Shown here: positions 8,558 through 16,213 of the stretch, in pieces
Numbering within the stretch: the first letter of the stretch is position 1
Layout: every line of letters starts with the position of its first letter
Source: an uncultured Mogibacterium sp.
GTDB taxonomy: Bacteria; Bacillota_A; Clostridia; Peptostreptococcales; Anaerovoracaceae
Assembly: GCF_938039775.1 (NCBI RefSeq)
Contig: NZ_CALHTQ010000158.1
Span: 1 to 26,779, forward strand
Direction: 5' to 3'
DNA: 26,779 nt
Program-made: the position numbers and the translations under genes
The notes under the pieces: model-generated
Database searches by the model: none
Seen by the model: the letters and a program-made list of their open reading frames with translations, nothing else
What the model was told of the DNA's origin: nothing

Positions 8558-9437
8558 ATTTGGCTCCAATCTTCACATGGTGCTTGAGCAGCTTAGCAAT
8601 CTGTCTCCGCTGGCTCTCTCTCTCACAAATCATGTCCACAAATCCACATTCCTCAAGCTTTTCAGCTCTCTGAAACCCTTTTGGCAGCTTCTTTTTTATG
8701 GTCTGCTCAATTACACGCGGTCCAGCAAATCCTATAAGTGCGTTCGGCTCAGCGATGATAATGTCTCCGAGAGAAGCAAAGCTTGCTGACACACCGCCCG
8801 TAGTAGGATTAGTCAGAACGCTTATATACAGAAGTCCCGCATCTTGGAACTTACCGATAGCAGCACTCGTCTTAGCCATCTGCATAAGAGAGAATATTCC
8901 CTCCTGCATCCTAGCACCACCAGAAGCTGAAAATATAATGACTGGAAGCTCATTTCTAATCGCATACTCAAACATTGCAGTCAGTTCCTCACCTACATAA
9001 GTACCAAGGCTTCCCATCATGTACTGAAGCTCAAGCACAGCGACTAGCACCGGCTTTCCCTCTATTGTCCCCTTTACGATAGAAATCGCTTCATTTAACC
9101 CTGACTTAGCTTCTTCCTTCGCACGCTTTTCAGCATATTTTGGAAATGAAATCGGGTCCTTGAGTTCGCTACCGAAACTAACCTTCTCATACCCTTCATC
9201 CATCAGGTATTCGAAGCGCTCCCGTCCGTTCATCTTCATATGATGTCCGCACTCCGGACATATCTTAAGGTGCTCGATGAATTCCCTATAGTCGATTACT
9301 GACTTACATCCATCGCACTTAAGAAAGAGGTCTGGTAGCGCTCTTCGAGATTCTCGCCTAACATGATTTTGCTTGTTCCCACCTCTTATGTTCTTGATAG
9401 TGGATAATAGATTTTTTCGCTTGCTTAAGCTTCCCAT
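8550..9437 (-). CDS. accD: acetyl-CoA carboxylase carboxyltransferase, beta subunit
   Basis: This is the zinc-ribbon partner of AccA. The four zinc cysteines are at 41, 44, 60 and 63 (CDGC and CPEC). The crotonase-like carboxyltransferase fold follows, with SGGARMQEG, YISVLTNPTTGGVSASFASL and GFAGPRVIEQTI. Its length of 295 residues is normal, with a basic N-terminal extension of about 40 residues before the zinc ribbon. It lies six bases after accC and overlaps accA, consistent with stoichiometric production of the alpha2beta2 complex. Confidence 0.96.
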   Translation of the reverse strand: MGSLSKRKNLLSTIKNIRGGNKQNHVRRESRRALPDLFLKCDGCKSVIDYREFIEHLKICPECGHHMKMNGRERFEYLMDEGYEKVSFGSELKDPISFPKYAEKRAKEEAKSGLNEAISIVKGTIEGKPVLVAVLELQYMMGSLGTYVGEELTAMFEYAIRNELPVIIFSASGGARMQEGIFSLMQMAKTSAAIGKFQDAGLLYISVLTNPTTGGVSASFASLGDIIIAEPNALIGFAGPRVIEQTIKKKLPKGFQRAEKLEECGFVDMICERESQRRQIAKLLKHHVKIGAKYE

Positions 9438-9443
9438 TTTCTG

Positions 9444-10814
9444 CTATTCTCCCGTTACATGCATGCTTTCCAGAAGCTCAGCTTCCTTATGTGCAACATA
9501 GTTTGTATCGATATTTCCAAGGATAAAGTCCTTGTCATATAGTATTGCGAAGATAAATCCGAGGTTAGTCGGAACACCGTCTATAATCGTCTCAGAAACC
9601 GCACGTCTAAGCTTTTTTATAGCATCCATTCTAGTATTCCCCTTCACGATGAGCTTTGCCATCATCGAATCGTAGAACGGAAGTATCTTTGCCCCCTGAT
9701 ATAATGCCGTCTCAAATCTCGTATCTAATCCCCCAGGCGGTAGGAAAAAGCTAATCTCCCCACAGCTTGGTCTGAAGTCGTCGTATGGATTCTGAGCATT
9801 AACTCTGATCTCAATCGAGTGACCATTCACCTTGACATCCTCTTGCTTCACAGAGAGAGCAAGACCTGAAGCGATTCTAATCTGCTCCTTGATAAGATTG
9901 ATTCCAGTAACCATCTCGGTTACTGGATATTCAACCTGAATTCTCGTGTTCATCTCCATGAAATAATAGTTGTCGTACTTATCGACGATAAACTCTACTG
10001 TTCCCGTGCCTTCATAGCCGCAAGCCTTTGCACACATTACGGCAGACTGATACATCTTTTCCAGTAAAGCCCTATTTGCCCTACTTGGGCTCTCCTCGAT
10101 AATCTTCTGATTGTTTCTCTGGATGCTGCAGTCTCTCTCAGGTAGATAGACCACATTTCCATGACTGTCAGCAAGAATCTGAATCTCAATATGTCTCGGA
10201 TTCTCAATTAGCTTCTCAACATAGATGTCGTCATTTGCAAAAGACGCCTTTGCCTCTCGCTTCGTAAGCTCCCAGCCAGCAACGAGGTCTTCACGCTTGT
10301 AAATCCTACGCATACCTTTTCCACCGCCACCTGCCGATGCTTTGAGAAGAACTGGATACCCAATCTCATCTGCGATTCGATATAGCTGTTCCTCGTCAGA
10401 AATTGCATCATTACATCCAGGTACGACTGGAACGCCACTTTGCTCCATTAGACTTCTAGCCGAGAGCTTGTTGCCCATAAGCTTTATAACTTTTGATGAT
10501 GGACCGATAAGCTTCAGCCCACAGGCCTCCACCTTTTCAGCAAAATCACCATTTTCAGCAAGGAACCCATATCCGGGATGAATGGCTTCACAACCAGATT
10601 CGATAGCAGCCGTCAGTATATTAGCAACATTGAGATATGAAGCTGAACTCTTTCCTGCGCCTATGCAGATAGCCTGGTCAGCCAAATATATTGCAGGCTG
10701 CCCCTTGTCTACATCTGAGTAGACAGCAACAGTCTCAACACCCATTTCATTGCAATTTCTCTGTATGCTCAGCGCAATCTCACCACGATTGGCTATTAAG
10801 ACCTTTCTAATCAT
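9444..10814 (-). CDS. accC: biotin carboxylase subunit of acetyl-CoA carboxylase
   Basis: AccC uses ATP and bicarbonate to carboxylate the biotin on AccB. The 456-residue ATP-grasp enzyme shows the N-terminal IANRGEIALSIQR, the glycine-rich ATP loop GGGGKGMR at 162-169, CSIQRNNQKIIEESPS, and the catalytic EMNTRIQVEYPVTE at 287-300. Its ATG overlaps the accB stop as ATGA, and it ends six bases before accD. It could in principle serve another carboxylase, but the operon context makes acetyl-CoA carboxylase nearly certain. Confidence 0.96.
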   Translation of the reverse strand: MIRKVLIANRGEIALSIQRNCNEMGVETVAVYSDVDKGQPAIYLADQAICIGAGKSSASYLNVANILTAAIESGCEAIHPGYGFLAENGDFAEKVEACGLKLIGPSSKVIKLMGNKLSARSLMEQSGVPVVPGCNDAISDEEQLYRIADEIGYPVLLKASAGGGGKGMRRIYKREDLVAGWELTKREAKASFANDDIYVEKLIENPRHIEIQILADSHGNVVYLPERDCSIQRNNQKIIEESPSRANRALLEKMYQSAVMCAKACGYEGTGTVEFIVDKYDNYYFMEMNTRIQVEYPVTEMVTGINLIKEQIRIASGLALSVKQEDVKVNGHSIEIRVNAQNPYDDFRPSCGEISFFLPPGGLDTRFETALYQGAKILPFYDSMMAKLIVKGNTRMDAIKKLRRAVSETIIDGVPTNLGFIFAILYDKDFILGNIDTNYVAHKEAELLESMHVTGE

Positions 10815-11344
10815 TCACCCTTCTCCAGCACAAACATGACCTGATCAAACTCAACAAGCTCTTCGTTCTTGCATTTAATCTCCTCGATTACTCCGTCATA
10901 ATCAGATCTAATCTCATTCATCATCTTCATTGATTCTAGGATGCAGAGTACATCACCTTTCTTCACTGAATCCCCTACCTTTACGAAAGGAGGCGAGTTA
11001 GGATCTTTTGCCGCATAGAAAACTCCGACAATCGGTGATTTTACGACCTCTGTATTAAGAGATGCTGTAGCCCCTTCAGTAGCAGCTGACGATTCTGCTT
11101 TAGGCACATCATTTGCTTCTGCTACAGCTACCGTCTGCACAGCCGGCGCCGAAGCAGTAATAACAGGCTGCAGAGAAACTGCAGGTGATACTGCTTCGGA
11201 CACAGGCACTGATGGCACTGCACATACAGATGATCCCTTCTTAAGAGTCAGGGCATAATCTGAAATCTTAATTTCAAGGTAGTCACTGCGACTCTGGTCA
11301 AATACTCTAACCAGCCTCTCGGTGAGTTGTAAATATTTTTCCAT
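10811..11344 (-). CDS. accB: biotin carboxyl carrier protein of acetyl-CoA carboxylase
   Basis: AccB carries biotin between the AccC and AccD/A active sites. The N-terminal 36 residues form the AccB-type start. A flexible Ala/Pro/Val-rich linker covers about 40-100, and the biotinyl domain occupies 101-177, with the attachment lysine at 140 in ESMKMMNEI. The thumb-like PNSPPFVKVGD stretch typical of AccB is present. It is encoded two bases after acpP and overlaps accC. The birA gene further down the operon provides its ligase. Confidence 0.96.
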   Translation of the reverse strand: MEKYLQLTERLVRVFDQSRSDYLEIKISDYALTLKKGSSVCAVPSVPVSEAVSPAVSLQPVITASAPAVQTVAVAEANDVPKAESSAATEGATASLNTEVVKSPIVGVFYAAKDPNSPPFVKVGDSVKKGDVLCILESMKMMNEIRSDYDGVIEEIKCKNEELVEFDQVMFVLEKGE

Positions 11345-11346
11345 GA

Positions 11347-11574
11347 TTAGTTACCACTGTTTGCAAAGTTTAGTACATCAGCAATAGTCTTGCATTCAGG
11401 GAACTTCTCTTCAGGAATAGAAACCCCATGAGCCTCTTCCATCATCATTGAAAGCTCAACAGCATCTAGAGAGTCTAGCTTTAGATCTTCCTGAAGATCT
11501 GCTGTCTCAGTTACCTTATCCTCACTAACACCAAAATTCTCGCAAATTAGTTCCTTTAGCTGTTCAAAAGTCAT
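11347..11574 (-). CDS. acpP: acyl carrier protein
   Basis: This 75-residue acidic protein carries the growing acyl chain on phosphopantetheine attached to Ser35 in LDSLDAVELSM, the classical DSL motif. The ATG at 11574 has AAGGAG about eight bases upstream. It is the first gene of the 14-gene fatty-acid and biotin operon, with a promoter about 80 bases upstream. An acpP so placed suggests high expression of the carrier relative to downstream enzymes. Confidence 0.97.
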   Translation of the reverse strand: MTFEQLKELICENFGVSEDKVTETADLQEDLKLDSLDAVELSMMMEEAHGVSIPEEKFPECKTIADVLNFANSGN

Positions 11575-11607
11575 ATCGTTTACTCCTTTTTCTCATTCTC
11601 TGTGTTG

Positions 11608-11637
11608 GATAAAATATTTTAGTTAAATAATTTTATC
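11608..11637. promoter_or_regulatory. AT-rich dyad downstream of the acpP promoter, candidate FabT operator
   Basis: GATAAAAT and ATTTTATC are exact inverse repeats separated by 14 bases, and inside them TTTA and TAAA also pair, so 24 of 30 positions are symmetric. The dyad lies in the acpP leader about 10 to 40 bases after the predicted transcription start, where a repressor could block transcription. Linking it to the MarR-type regulator in the same operon is inference, and the sequence is AT-rich enough for symmetry to arise by chance. Confidence 0.4.
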
Positions 11638-11652
11638 TATTATTTTTTTACT

Positions 11653-11681
11653 ATTTTATTTCTATTTCCTCTCCACGTCAA
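11653..11681 (-). promoter_or_regulatory. promoter of the acpP-acc-fab-birA-bioY operon
   Basis: On the minus strand, -35 TTGACG, a 17-base spacer and -10 TAAAAT precede acpP with a leader of about 70 bases. It is the best promoter match in the space between the two operons. Confidence 0.75.
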
Positions 11682-11768
11682 GTGAATGTTTTGTGTGCAA
11701 TTCTATGCAAATGTCAAAAACAGCTAAATTCCAACGATTAAGCGGCTATTGTTCAAATCAAAAAACGC

Positions 11769-11805
11769 AAAAAAGGAAAGATGGCTGATATTCAGCCATC
11801 TTTCC
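11769..11805 (-). terminator. strong terminator of the oxidoreductase operon
   Basis: On the minus strand GGAAAGATGGCTGA pairs with its exact complement (14 pairs) across a three-base loop and is followed by six T and, after GCG, six more T. It lies about 50 bases after the gamma-subunit stop. Confidence 0.95.
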
Positions 11806-11856
11806 TCATACCTTATGGATTTATCAATAAGCGCCCATTACCTGGCGTCAAATGAT

Positions 11857-12405
11857 TTACTTTCTAGCTTCAGCACCAATATCAAGACCAGTCTTGAAAG
11901 CCTTGTCATTTAGAGGAATTACCTTTGGCTTGTGCTCAAACTTGTGGTGAATTCCATCGTAAATAACCTGCTCCGGTACTGCATTTGAATATCCGATATA
12001 AGCTCCTAGCATGATGATGTTAAGAACCCTTGGGTTACCCATCTCGAGAGCCATTTCTGTAACTGGAACAGATACAACAGTGATGTCATCTCTCTCGATT
12101 GGATCCTTTACGATTGAGCTGTTAATAAACAGTGTACCACCCTTCTTAAGAGTAGGAAGGAACTTGTGTAGTGAAGGTCCGTTCATTACTACAAGGTCAT
12201 CTACACTGTTAGATACAGGTGCACCGATTTCATCGTCAGAAATTACAACGTAGCAGTTAGCTGTACCACCTCTCATAGCTGCGCCATAAGAAGGGAAGAA
12301 TGTTACGTTTAGGTCTGTTGACTGACATGTAGCTTCAGAAAGAAGCTTTCCCATGGTCATTACACCCTGTCCACCGAATCCGGCAATCATCAAATTTCTT
12401 TCCAT
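11857..12405 (-). CDS. 2-oxoacid:ferredoxin oxidoreductase, gamma subunit
   Basis: The 182-residue protein begins MERNLMIAGFGGQGVMTMGK, the nucleotide-loop-like signature of gamma subunits of pyruvate-type ferredoxin oxidoreductases. PSYGAAMRGGTANCYVVIS, typical of the VorC/KorC group, follows. In the complex it packs against alpha and beta, which decarboxylate a 2-oxoacid and make an acyl-CoA plus reduced ferredoxin. It is last in the order ferredoxin-alpha-beta-gamma, 11 bases after beta. Which 2-oxoacid is used cannot be decided from this subunit. Confidence 0.9.
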   Translation of the reverse strand: MERNLMIAGFGGQGVMTMGKLLSEATCQSTDLNVTFFPSYGAAMRGGTANCYVVISDDEIGAPVSNSVDDLVVMNGPSLHKFLPTLKKGGTLFINSSIVKDPIERDDITVVSVPVTEMALEMGNPRVLNIIMLGAYIGYSNAVPEQVIYDGIHHKFEHKPKVIPLNDKAFKTGLDIGAEARK

Positions 12406-12416
12406 TCTAAACCTCC

Positions 12417-13169
12417 CTATTTAGCTTCTGCGCCCTTGTCTCTAACGAGACCTAGAGGGTACTCATCAAACATATCCTTCTCGAGGAACTTGAGCGAATC
12501 AAGTGTGCTCATTCCCCAGTTAGTTGGGCAAGATGTAACAATCTCTATGAGAGAGAAGCCCTTACCTTCTAGCTGATACTGGAACGCCTTCTTGATTGCC
12601 TTACGAGCCTTGATTACGTTCTGAGGAGTGTTGCAAGAAACTCTTTCTAGATAGTAAGGAGCTGTTAGCTGGTTGAGAATCTCAACGATGTGCATTGGGT
12701 ATCCGTGAACCTCTGGCTCTCTACCTTCTGGTGCAGTTGTAGAGTTCATACCAATAAGAGTTGTTGGAGCCATCTGTCCACCAGTCATACCGTAAATTCC
12801 GTTGTTAACGAAGATTACTGTGAAGTTCTCACCTCTGTTTGCAGCTGACATAGTCTCTGCAAGTCCAATGGAAGCAAGGTCTCCGTCACCCTGGTAAGTG
12901 TAAACCAGTGAGTCAGGGGATGATCTCTTGATTCCTGTAGCTACAGCGCAAGCTCTTCCGTGAGCAGCGATTGTAGCGTCGTGAGCAACGTAGAACTGAC
13001 CGAGTCCGCAGCAACCTACACCCTCAACTCTAACGAGCTTATCGAGTTTTCCTAGTTCTTCTGCCGCTTCACCGATTAGCTTATGCACTGTACCATGCAT
13101 GCATCCCGGACAGAATCCGGATACTGTATCAGGAAGAATTCCCTTAGTTCTTGAATAAACTTTTGACAT
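12417..13169 (-). CDS. 2-oxoacid:ferredoxin oxidoreductase, beta (TPP-binding) subunit
   Basis: The 250-residue subunit holds thiamine diphosphate. GDGDLASIGLAETMSAANRG starts at residue 94 and ends with the Asn pair before GIYGMTGGQMAPTT, the canonical GDG-to-NN cofactor motif. Cysteines at 20 and 23 (FCPGC) and at 53-54 (GCCG) match positions that bind an iron-sulfur cluster in this family. Its ATG follows the alpha stop with no intervening base, and its ribosome-binding site AAGGAGG lies inside the last codons of alpha. The architecture matches branched-chain (Vor) and 2-oxoglutarate (Kor) enzymes, not the single-chain pyruvate enzyme. Confidence 0.92.
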   Translation of the reverse strand: MSKVYSRTKGILPDTVSGFCPGCMHGTVHKLIGEAAEELGKLDKLVRVEGVGCCGLGQFYVAHDATIAAHGRACAVATGIKRSSPDSLVYTYQGDGDLASIGLAETMSAANRGENFTVIFVNNGIYGMTGGQMAPTTLIGMNSTTAPEGREPEVHGYPMHIVEILNQLTAPYYLERVSCNTPQNVIKARKAIKKAFQYQLEGKGFSLIEIVTSCPTNWGMSTLDSLKFLEKDMFDEYPLGLVRDKGAEAK

Positions 13170-14249
13170 CTATAGTACCTCCTTAATCAGTTCACGAGCA
13201 GCTTCCATTACCTGATCATTAGTCAGAAGCTGACCACCGGATCTTAGGCACTCCTTGATAACTGTTCTGCCCTTAACTGCATGATCCACATCCCATCTCA
13301 TCTGAGCAGGAATGGACATCTCAACATTGAGAATACCCTTTATTCTGTTGAAGTCTAGGTTCTCAAATGCTTCATATGGGAATGGAGAAAGCTTGATAGG
13401 TCTGATCATACCAATCTTAACTCCTTCTTTTCTGAGCTCTCTTACGACAACCTTTCCGATACGAGCGGAGATTCCGTATGCTGCGATTAGAATCTCAGCA
13501 TCCTCTGTCTCTAGCTCCTCGTACTCAACGTCCTTATCCCAAGTTCTGTAGAGCTTATCTGCTTCGATATTAACAGCTTCCTGTCCTGTTCCAACTGACC
13601 CAGGTCTGCAGAATGCGTTCTCACCAACTGGGTGACCTACGATAGCTCTGTAGTTAAATGCATCTCTCAACTCTGCGATTTCTTCTGGTGTCTTCATTGG
13701 AGGTAGAACTACTGGCTCCATGATTGTTCCCATAACTCCATCTGTGAGGATGAGAACTGGGTTCTGGTCTCTTTCAGCATAGTCAAATGCCTTATATACC
13801 ATGTCTACACACTCCTGCACAGTTGCTGGAGCAAGAACGATCATTCTGAAACCACCGTTTCCGGAAGCCTTAGTTGCCTGTAGATAGTCCTGCTGGGCAG
13901 GCTGAATAGCACCGATTCCAGGGCCACCTCTCTGCACGTTTACATATACTGCTGGTAGTCTAGCAGATGCGCAGAAGGAGATTCCCTCTGAGTACAAACT
14001 GATTCCGCAGCTAGATGAAGAGCTCATCGCTCTAATTCCAGTCGAAACAGCACCGTAAAGCATGTTTACAGATGCAACCTCGGACTCACCCTGTACAAAG
14101 CTTCCACCTACTTCTGGCATTCTTCTTGCCATATACTCAGGAATTTCGTTCTGTGGTGTGATTGGATAACCAGCAAAGAAACGACATCCTGCTCTTACAG
14201 CTGCCTCTGCAATCGCTTCGCAGCCTTTCATAAATACACGTTCTGCCAT
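13170..14249 (-). CDS. vorB: 2-oxoacid:ferredoxin oxidoreductase, alpha subunit (VorB-type)
   Basis: The start MAERVFMKG at 14249 (359 aa) has AAGGAGG eight bases upstream. A longer open frame to 14330 runs into the ferredoxin gene and is rejected. The pyrimidine-binding domain shows GYPITPQNEIPEYMARR and SSSSCGISLYSEGISF, and the transketolase C-terminal domain shows IAAYGISARIGK. The N-terminal part closely resembles proteins annotated as VorB (3-methyl-2-oxobutanoate:ferredoxin oxidoreductase). The likely reaction is therefore oxidation of branched-chain 2-oxoacids from amino-acid breakdown to acyl-CoA, though 2-oxoglutarate is not excluded. The resulting branched acyl-CoA could also prime FabH, whose operon lies next door. 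That link is inference. Confidence 0.88.
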   Translation of the reverse strand: MAERVFMKGCEAIAEAAVRAGCRFFAGYPITPQNEIPEYMARRMPEVGGSFVQGESEVASVNMLYGAVSTGIRAMSSSSSCGISLYSEGISFCASARLPAVYVNVQRGGPGIGAIQPAQQDYLQATKASGNGGFRMIVLAPATVQECVDMVYKAFDYAERDQNPVLILTDGVMGTIMEPVVLPPMKTPEEIAELRDAFNYRAIVGHPVGENAFCRPGSVGTGQEAVNIEADKLYRTWDKDVEYEELETEDAEILIAAYGISARIGKVVVRELRKEGVKIGMIRPIKLSPFPYEAFENLDFNRIKGILNVEMSIPAQMRWDVDHAVKGRTVIKECLRSGGQLLTNDQVMEAARELIKEVL

Positions 14250-14263
14250 ATTGGTCCTCCTTA

Positions 14264-14476
14264 CTAATCTCTCCAAACCTCGATACAATCCTCTGGACAC
14301 ATCTGTGCACACATTGCACAACCGATGCAAGCCTCTGGTGTAGCTGCAACTGAATAAGGGTAACCCTTAGAGTTAACATTCTCACCGATAACGAGGACTT
14401 TCTTTGGACATGAAATCACGCAATACTGGCACGACTTGCAAGCCTCAGCATTGATTTCAACTCTACCTTTAGCCAT
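14264..14476 (-). CDS. ferredoxin-like (delta) subunit with two [4Fe-4S] motifs
   Basis: The 70-residue protein holds two CxxCxxCxxxC(P) motifs, with cysteines at 13, 16, 19, 23 and at 50, 53, 56, 60. This predicts two [4Fe-4S] clusters that pass electrons from the alpha/beta core to free ferredoxin. The ATG at 14476 is preferred to the one at 14482, because AAGGAGG lies eight bases before the former and only two before the latter. It is the first structural gene of the oxidoreductase, 14 bases before alpha and 27 bases after the P-loop ATPase gene. Confidence 0.93.
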   Translation of the reverse strand: MAKGRVEINAEACKSCQYCVISCPKKVLVIGENVNSKGYPYSVAATPEACIGCAMCAQMCPEDCIEVWRD

Positions 14477-14503
14477 CAACATTACCTCCTTAAATAAAAT
14501 GTT

Positions 14504-15211
14504 TTAGCGATCAACCCACGAATAAGTCAGGAACAACTCGATTGGGAACAGATGTCTGTCAGTCATACCTTTGACTTCATCATAAATCTCATCCCTAACA
14601 ACGAAACTGCCTACAGTAACTATTCCGCCAAGCATCTCGTCGAGCTTACCCAGTCCTTCCATGAATTCTTCAGCACTCGTCTGGTAACCTAGGTTAGGGT
14701 TACCAAGAATGTAGATGCGATTCAGCCTAGCCGCGGTGACAATGTCGCTCATGGTCTCATCAATCGACTTTAGACTCTTGGTCCAAGGTCTGTAAGGATT
14801 GATGACATAAACCGGAACAGTATTATCATCCTTAAGCAAGTGTGAGTACACCCCTACAACCCTCGCTGCATTGTGTCCACCTCCGATATCAAGAATCGTG
14901 TAAACGTCCTTGTCCATCAGCGACTCCGCAACACCACCGACTACAGTCGGAGCATCGAGAAATTGCATCTGATAATTTATCTCTACACCCTTATGGGCGA
15001 ATGCATCCTTCATATCTCTGGAGCGATACAGCGGCTTGCTCTGGTCCATGTCGAATACCTGAACCTTGGCACCAGTTTGCGCTGCAATCTTTGCGGCCAC
15101 ATTGAGAACTATCTCACTCTTGCCACTTCCAGCCTCTCCTATAAAGAGGAAATTCTTCTTCTCTGTAAGAAGATCTCCGAAATTCTTATCCATCTCGTAG
15201 AAAATACTCAT
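14504..15211 (-). CDS. P-loop ATPase of unknown role, linked to the oxidoreductase operon
   Basis: The 235-residue protein has a clear Walker A (GEAGSGKS at 25-32). After a strand comes VFDMDQSKP (51-60), and then LDIGGG at 107-112 in the Walker B position, a layout like SIMIBI-class (MinD/ArsA/NifH-like) ATPases. No membrane segment, cysteine pair or DNA-binding motif was seen. The gene is 27 bases upstream of the ferredoxin subunit and shares its direction, so co-expression with the four oxidoreductase subunits is very likely. Possible roles are cluster or cofactor insertion, or a regulatory switch, but nothing in the sequence decides between these. The function is not recognised. Confidence 0.8.
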   Translation of the reverse strand: MSIFYEMDKNFGDLLTEKKNFLFIGEAGSGKSEIVLNVAAKIAAQTGAKVQVFDMDQSKPLYRSRDMKDAFAHKGVEINYQMQFLDAPTVVGGVAESLMDKDVYTILDIGGGHNAARVVGVYSHLLKDDNTVPVYVINPYRPWTKSLKSIDETMSDIVTAARLNRIYILGNPNLGYQTSAEEFMEGLGKLDEMLGGIVTVGSFVVRDEIYDEVKGMTDRHLFPIELFLTYSWVDR

Positions 15212-15245
15212 CCCACTACCTCATCCACAAAATTTTTCATTTATC

Positions 15246-15295
15246 GAGCATGCAGCAGAGTCTTTAACATAAAGCAAAGACTATAATTGATGCTC
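15246..15295. promoter_or_regulatory. nested symmetric dyad between iclR and the ATPase gene
   Basis: GAGCAT and ATGCTC enclose AGTCTTT and AAAGACT in perfect nesting, with seven bases between outer and inner arm on each side and a ten-base centre. It fills most of the 92-base gap upstream of the ATPase-oxidoreductase genes. No T-run follows, so it is more likely an operator or a structured RNA leader than a terminator. Confidence 0.5.
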
Positions 15296-15303
15296 TGTAC
15301 TAA

Positions 15304-16044
15304 CTATCTAAATAAATTCTCGCATTCAGAAGCAGTGTCTTGAAGTCTAGGAATTACGGAGTATAGACTTCTGAGCATCCTCTCCTTATATCCACTGACA
15401 CTTATTGCACATATAGCCGTACCATCAGATGACAGCACTGGCGCAGCTACACATACAAGGCCTTCTGTAACCTCTTCCATATCGTAAGCGAGTTTCTCCT
15501 CTTTGACCTCTTCAAGGAGCATCTTGTACTCCTCCTTATCGATGATACTCTTGTCAGTTAGGCGAACGTAATCGATATCTTCAACCAACTTGTCAGACTC
15601 TCCTGAAAAAGCTGTCAGCACCTTTCCTGCCGCTGTCAGGTTCAGACTCATCATCTCCTCTGAGCTAACCACTACGGCAATCCCTGTATAAGGGTTCTTA
15701 CGAATAGCGATATATGACTTTAGCCCCTCACGCACCGAGACCGTAACCGCAAGACCGCACTTTCTACAAAGTCTAGCTATCGGCTCATCGAGCATATTGA
15801 CTATCTGCTTCTGTATATTAGTATTTCGACTTAAGGTGAACACTCTATCAGTCAGATAATAACCACCATCGATCTTATCCTTATAGATGTACTTCATCTC
15901 CTCAAGCGAATTGAGAATTCTGCTTATCGCAGCGTTGGAAAGTCCAGTCTGCTGCGCTATAGACGTTAGAGTAAGGCGGCTCTGAGATTGGTATAAATCC
16001 AGTACCTTCAACGCTTTCTCAAGTGAACTATTACGCTCTGCCAT
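15304..16044 (-). CDS. IclR-family transcriptional regulator
   Basis: The 246-residue protein has the IclR layout. An N-terminal winged helix-turn-helix spans about 8-60 (SLEKALKVLDLYQ, LTLTSIAQQTGLSNAAISRIL). An effector domain from about 75 on contains the family-typical LNLTAAGKVLTAFS and VAAPVLSSDGTAICAISVSG. IclR proteins usually act as dimers controlled by a small acid. The ATG at 16044 has AAGGAAG close upstream. It reads into the ATPase-oxidoreductase genes after a 92-base gap and is divergent from the glycosyltransferase. A 2-oxoacid or acyl derivative as effector is a guess from the neighbours. Confidence 0.92.
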   Translation of the reverse strand: MAERNSSLEKALKVLDLYQSQSRLTLTSIAQQTGLSNAAISRILNSLEEMKYIYKDKIDGGYYLTDRVFTLSRNTNIQKQIVNMLDEPIARLCRKCGLAVTVSVREGLKSYIAIRKNPYTGIAVVVSSEEMMSLNLTAAGKVLTAFSGESDKLVEDIDYVRLTDKSIIDKEEYKMLLEEVKEEKLAYDMEEVTEGLVCVAAPVLSSDGTAICAISVSGYKERMLRSLYSVIPRLQDTASECENLFR

Positions 16045-16078
16045 GGTCTCTTCCTTTCACTACTATCTCACAATTCAA

Positions 16079-16107
16079 AATATACTCTCAGGGGTGAAGT
16101 TAGTCAA
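16079..16107 (-). promoter_or_regulatory. promoter of the IclR-family gene
   Basis: On the minus strand, -35 TTGACT, a 17-base spacer and -10 TATATT give a leader of about 30 bases. Confidence 0.75.
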
Positions 16108-16123
16108 CATTAACAAGCTAATT

Positions 16124-16162
16124 TTTTCCGTATTTCGAGCAACTAATTCGTTATACGGAAAA
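16124..16162. promoter_or_regulatory. inverted repeat in the divergent intergenic region, candidate IclR operator
   Basis: TTTTCCGTAT and ATACGGAAAA are exact inverse repeats, 19 bases apart, lying 17 bases upstream of the iclR -35 and 51 bases upstream of the glycosyltransferase -35. Its place between a regulator and a divergent gene suggests autoregulation. Neither flank has a T-run. Confidence 0.5.
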
Positions 16163-16213
16163 TATTGGTTGATTTGTTTTTAGTTTTTCATAGTATGCTT
16201 TTTAGTTCAGCGA

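Noticed and set aside
14250..14330. Longer open frame upstream of the oxidoreductase alpha subunit
   Set aside because: It overlaps the ferredoxin gene, has no ribosome-binding site, and the residues before MAERVFMKG do not fit the family.
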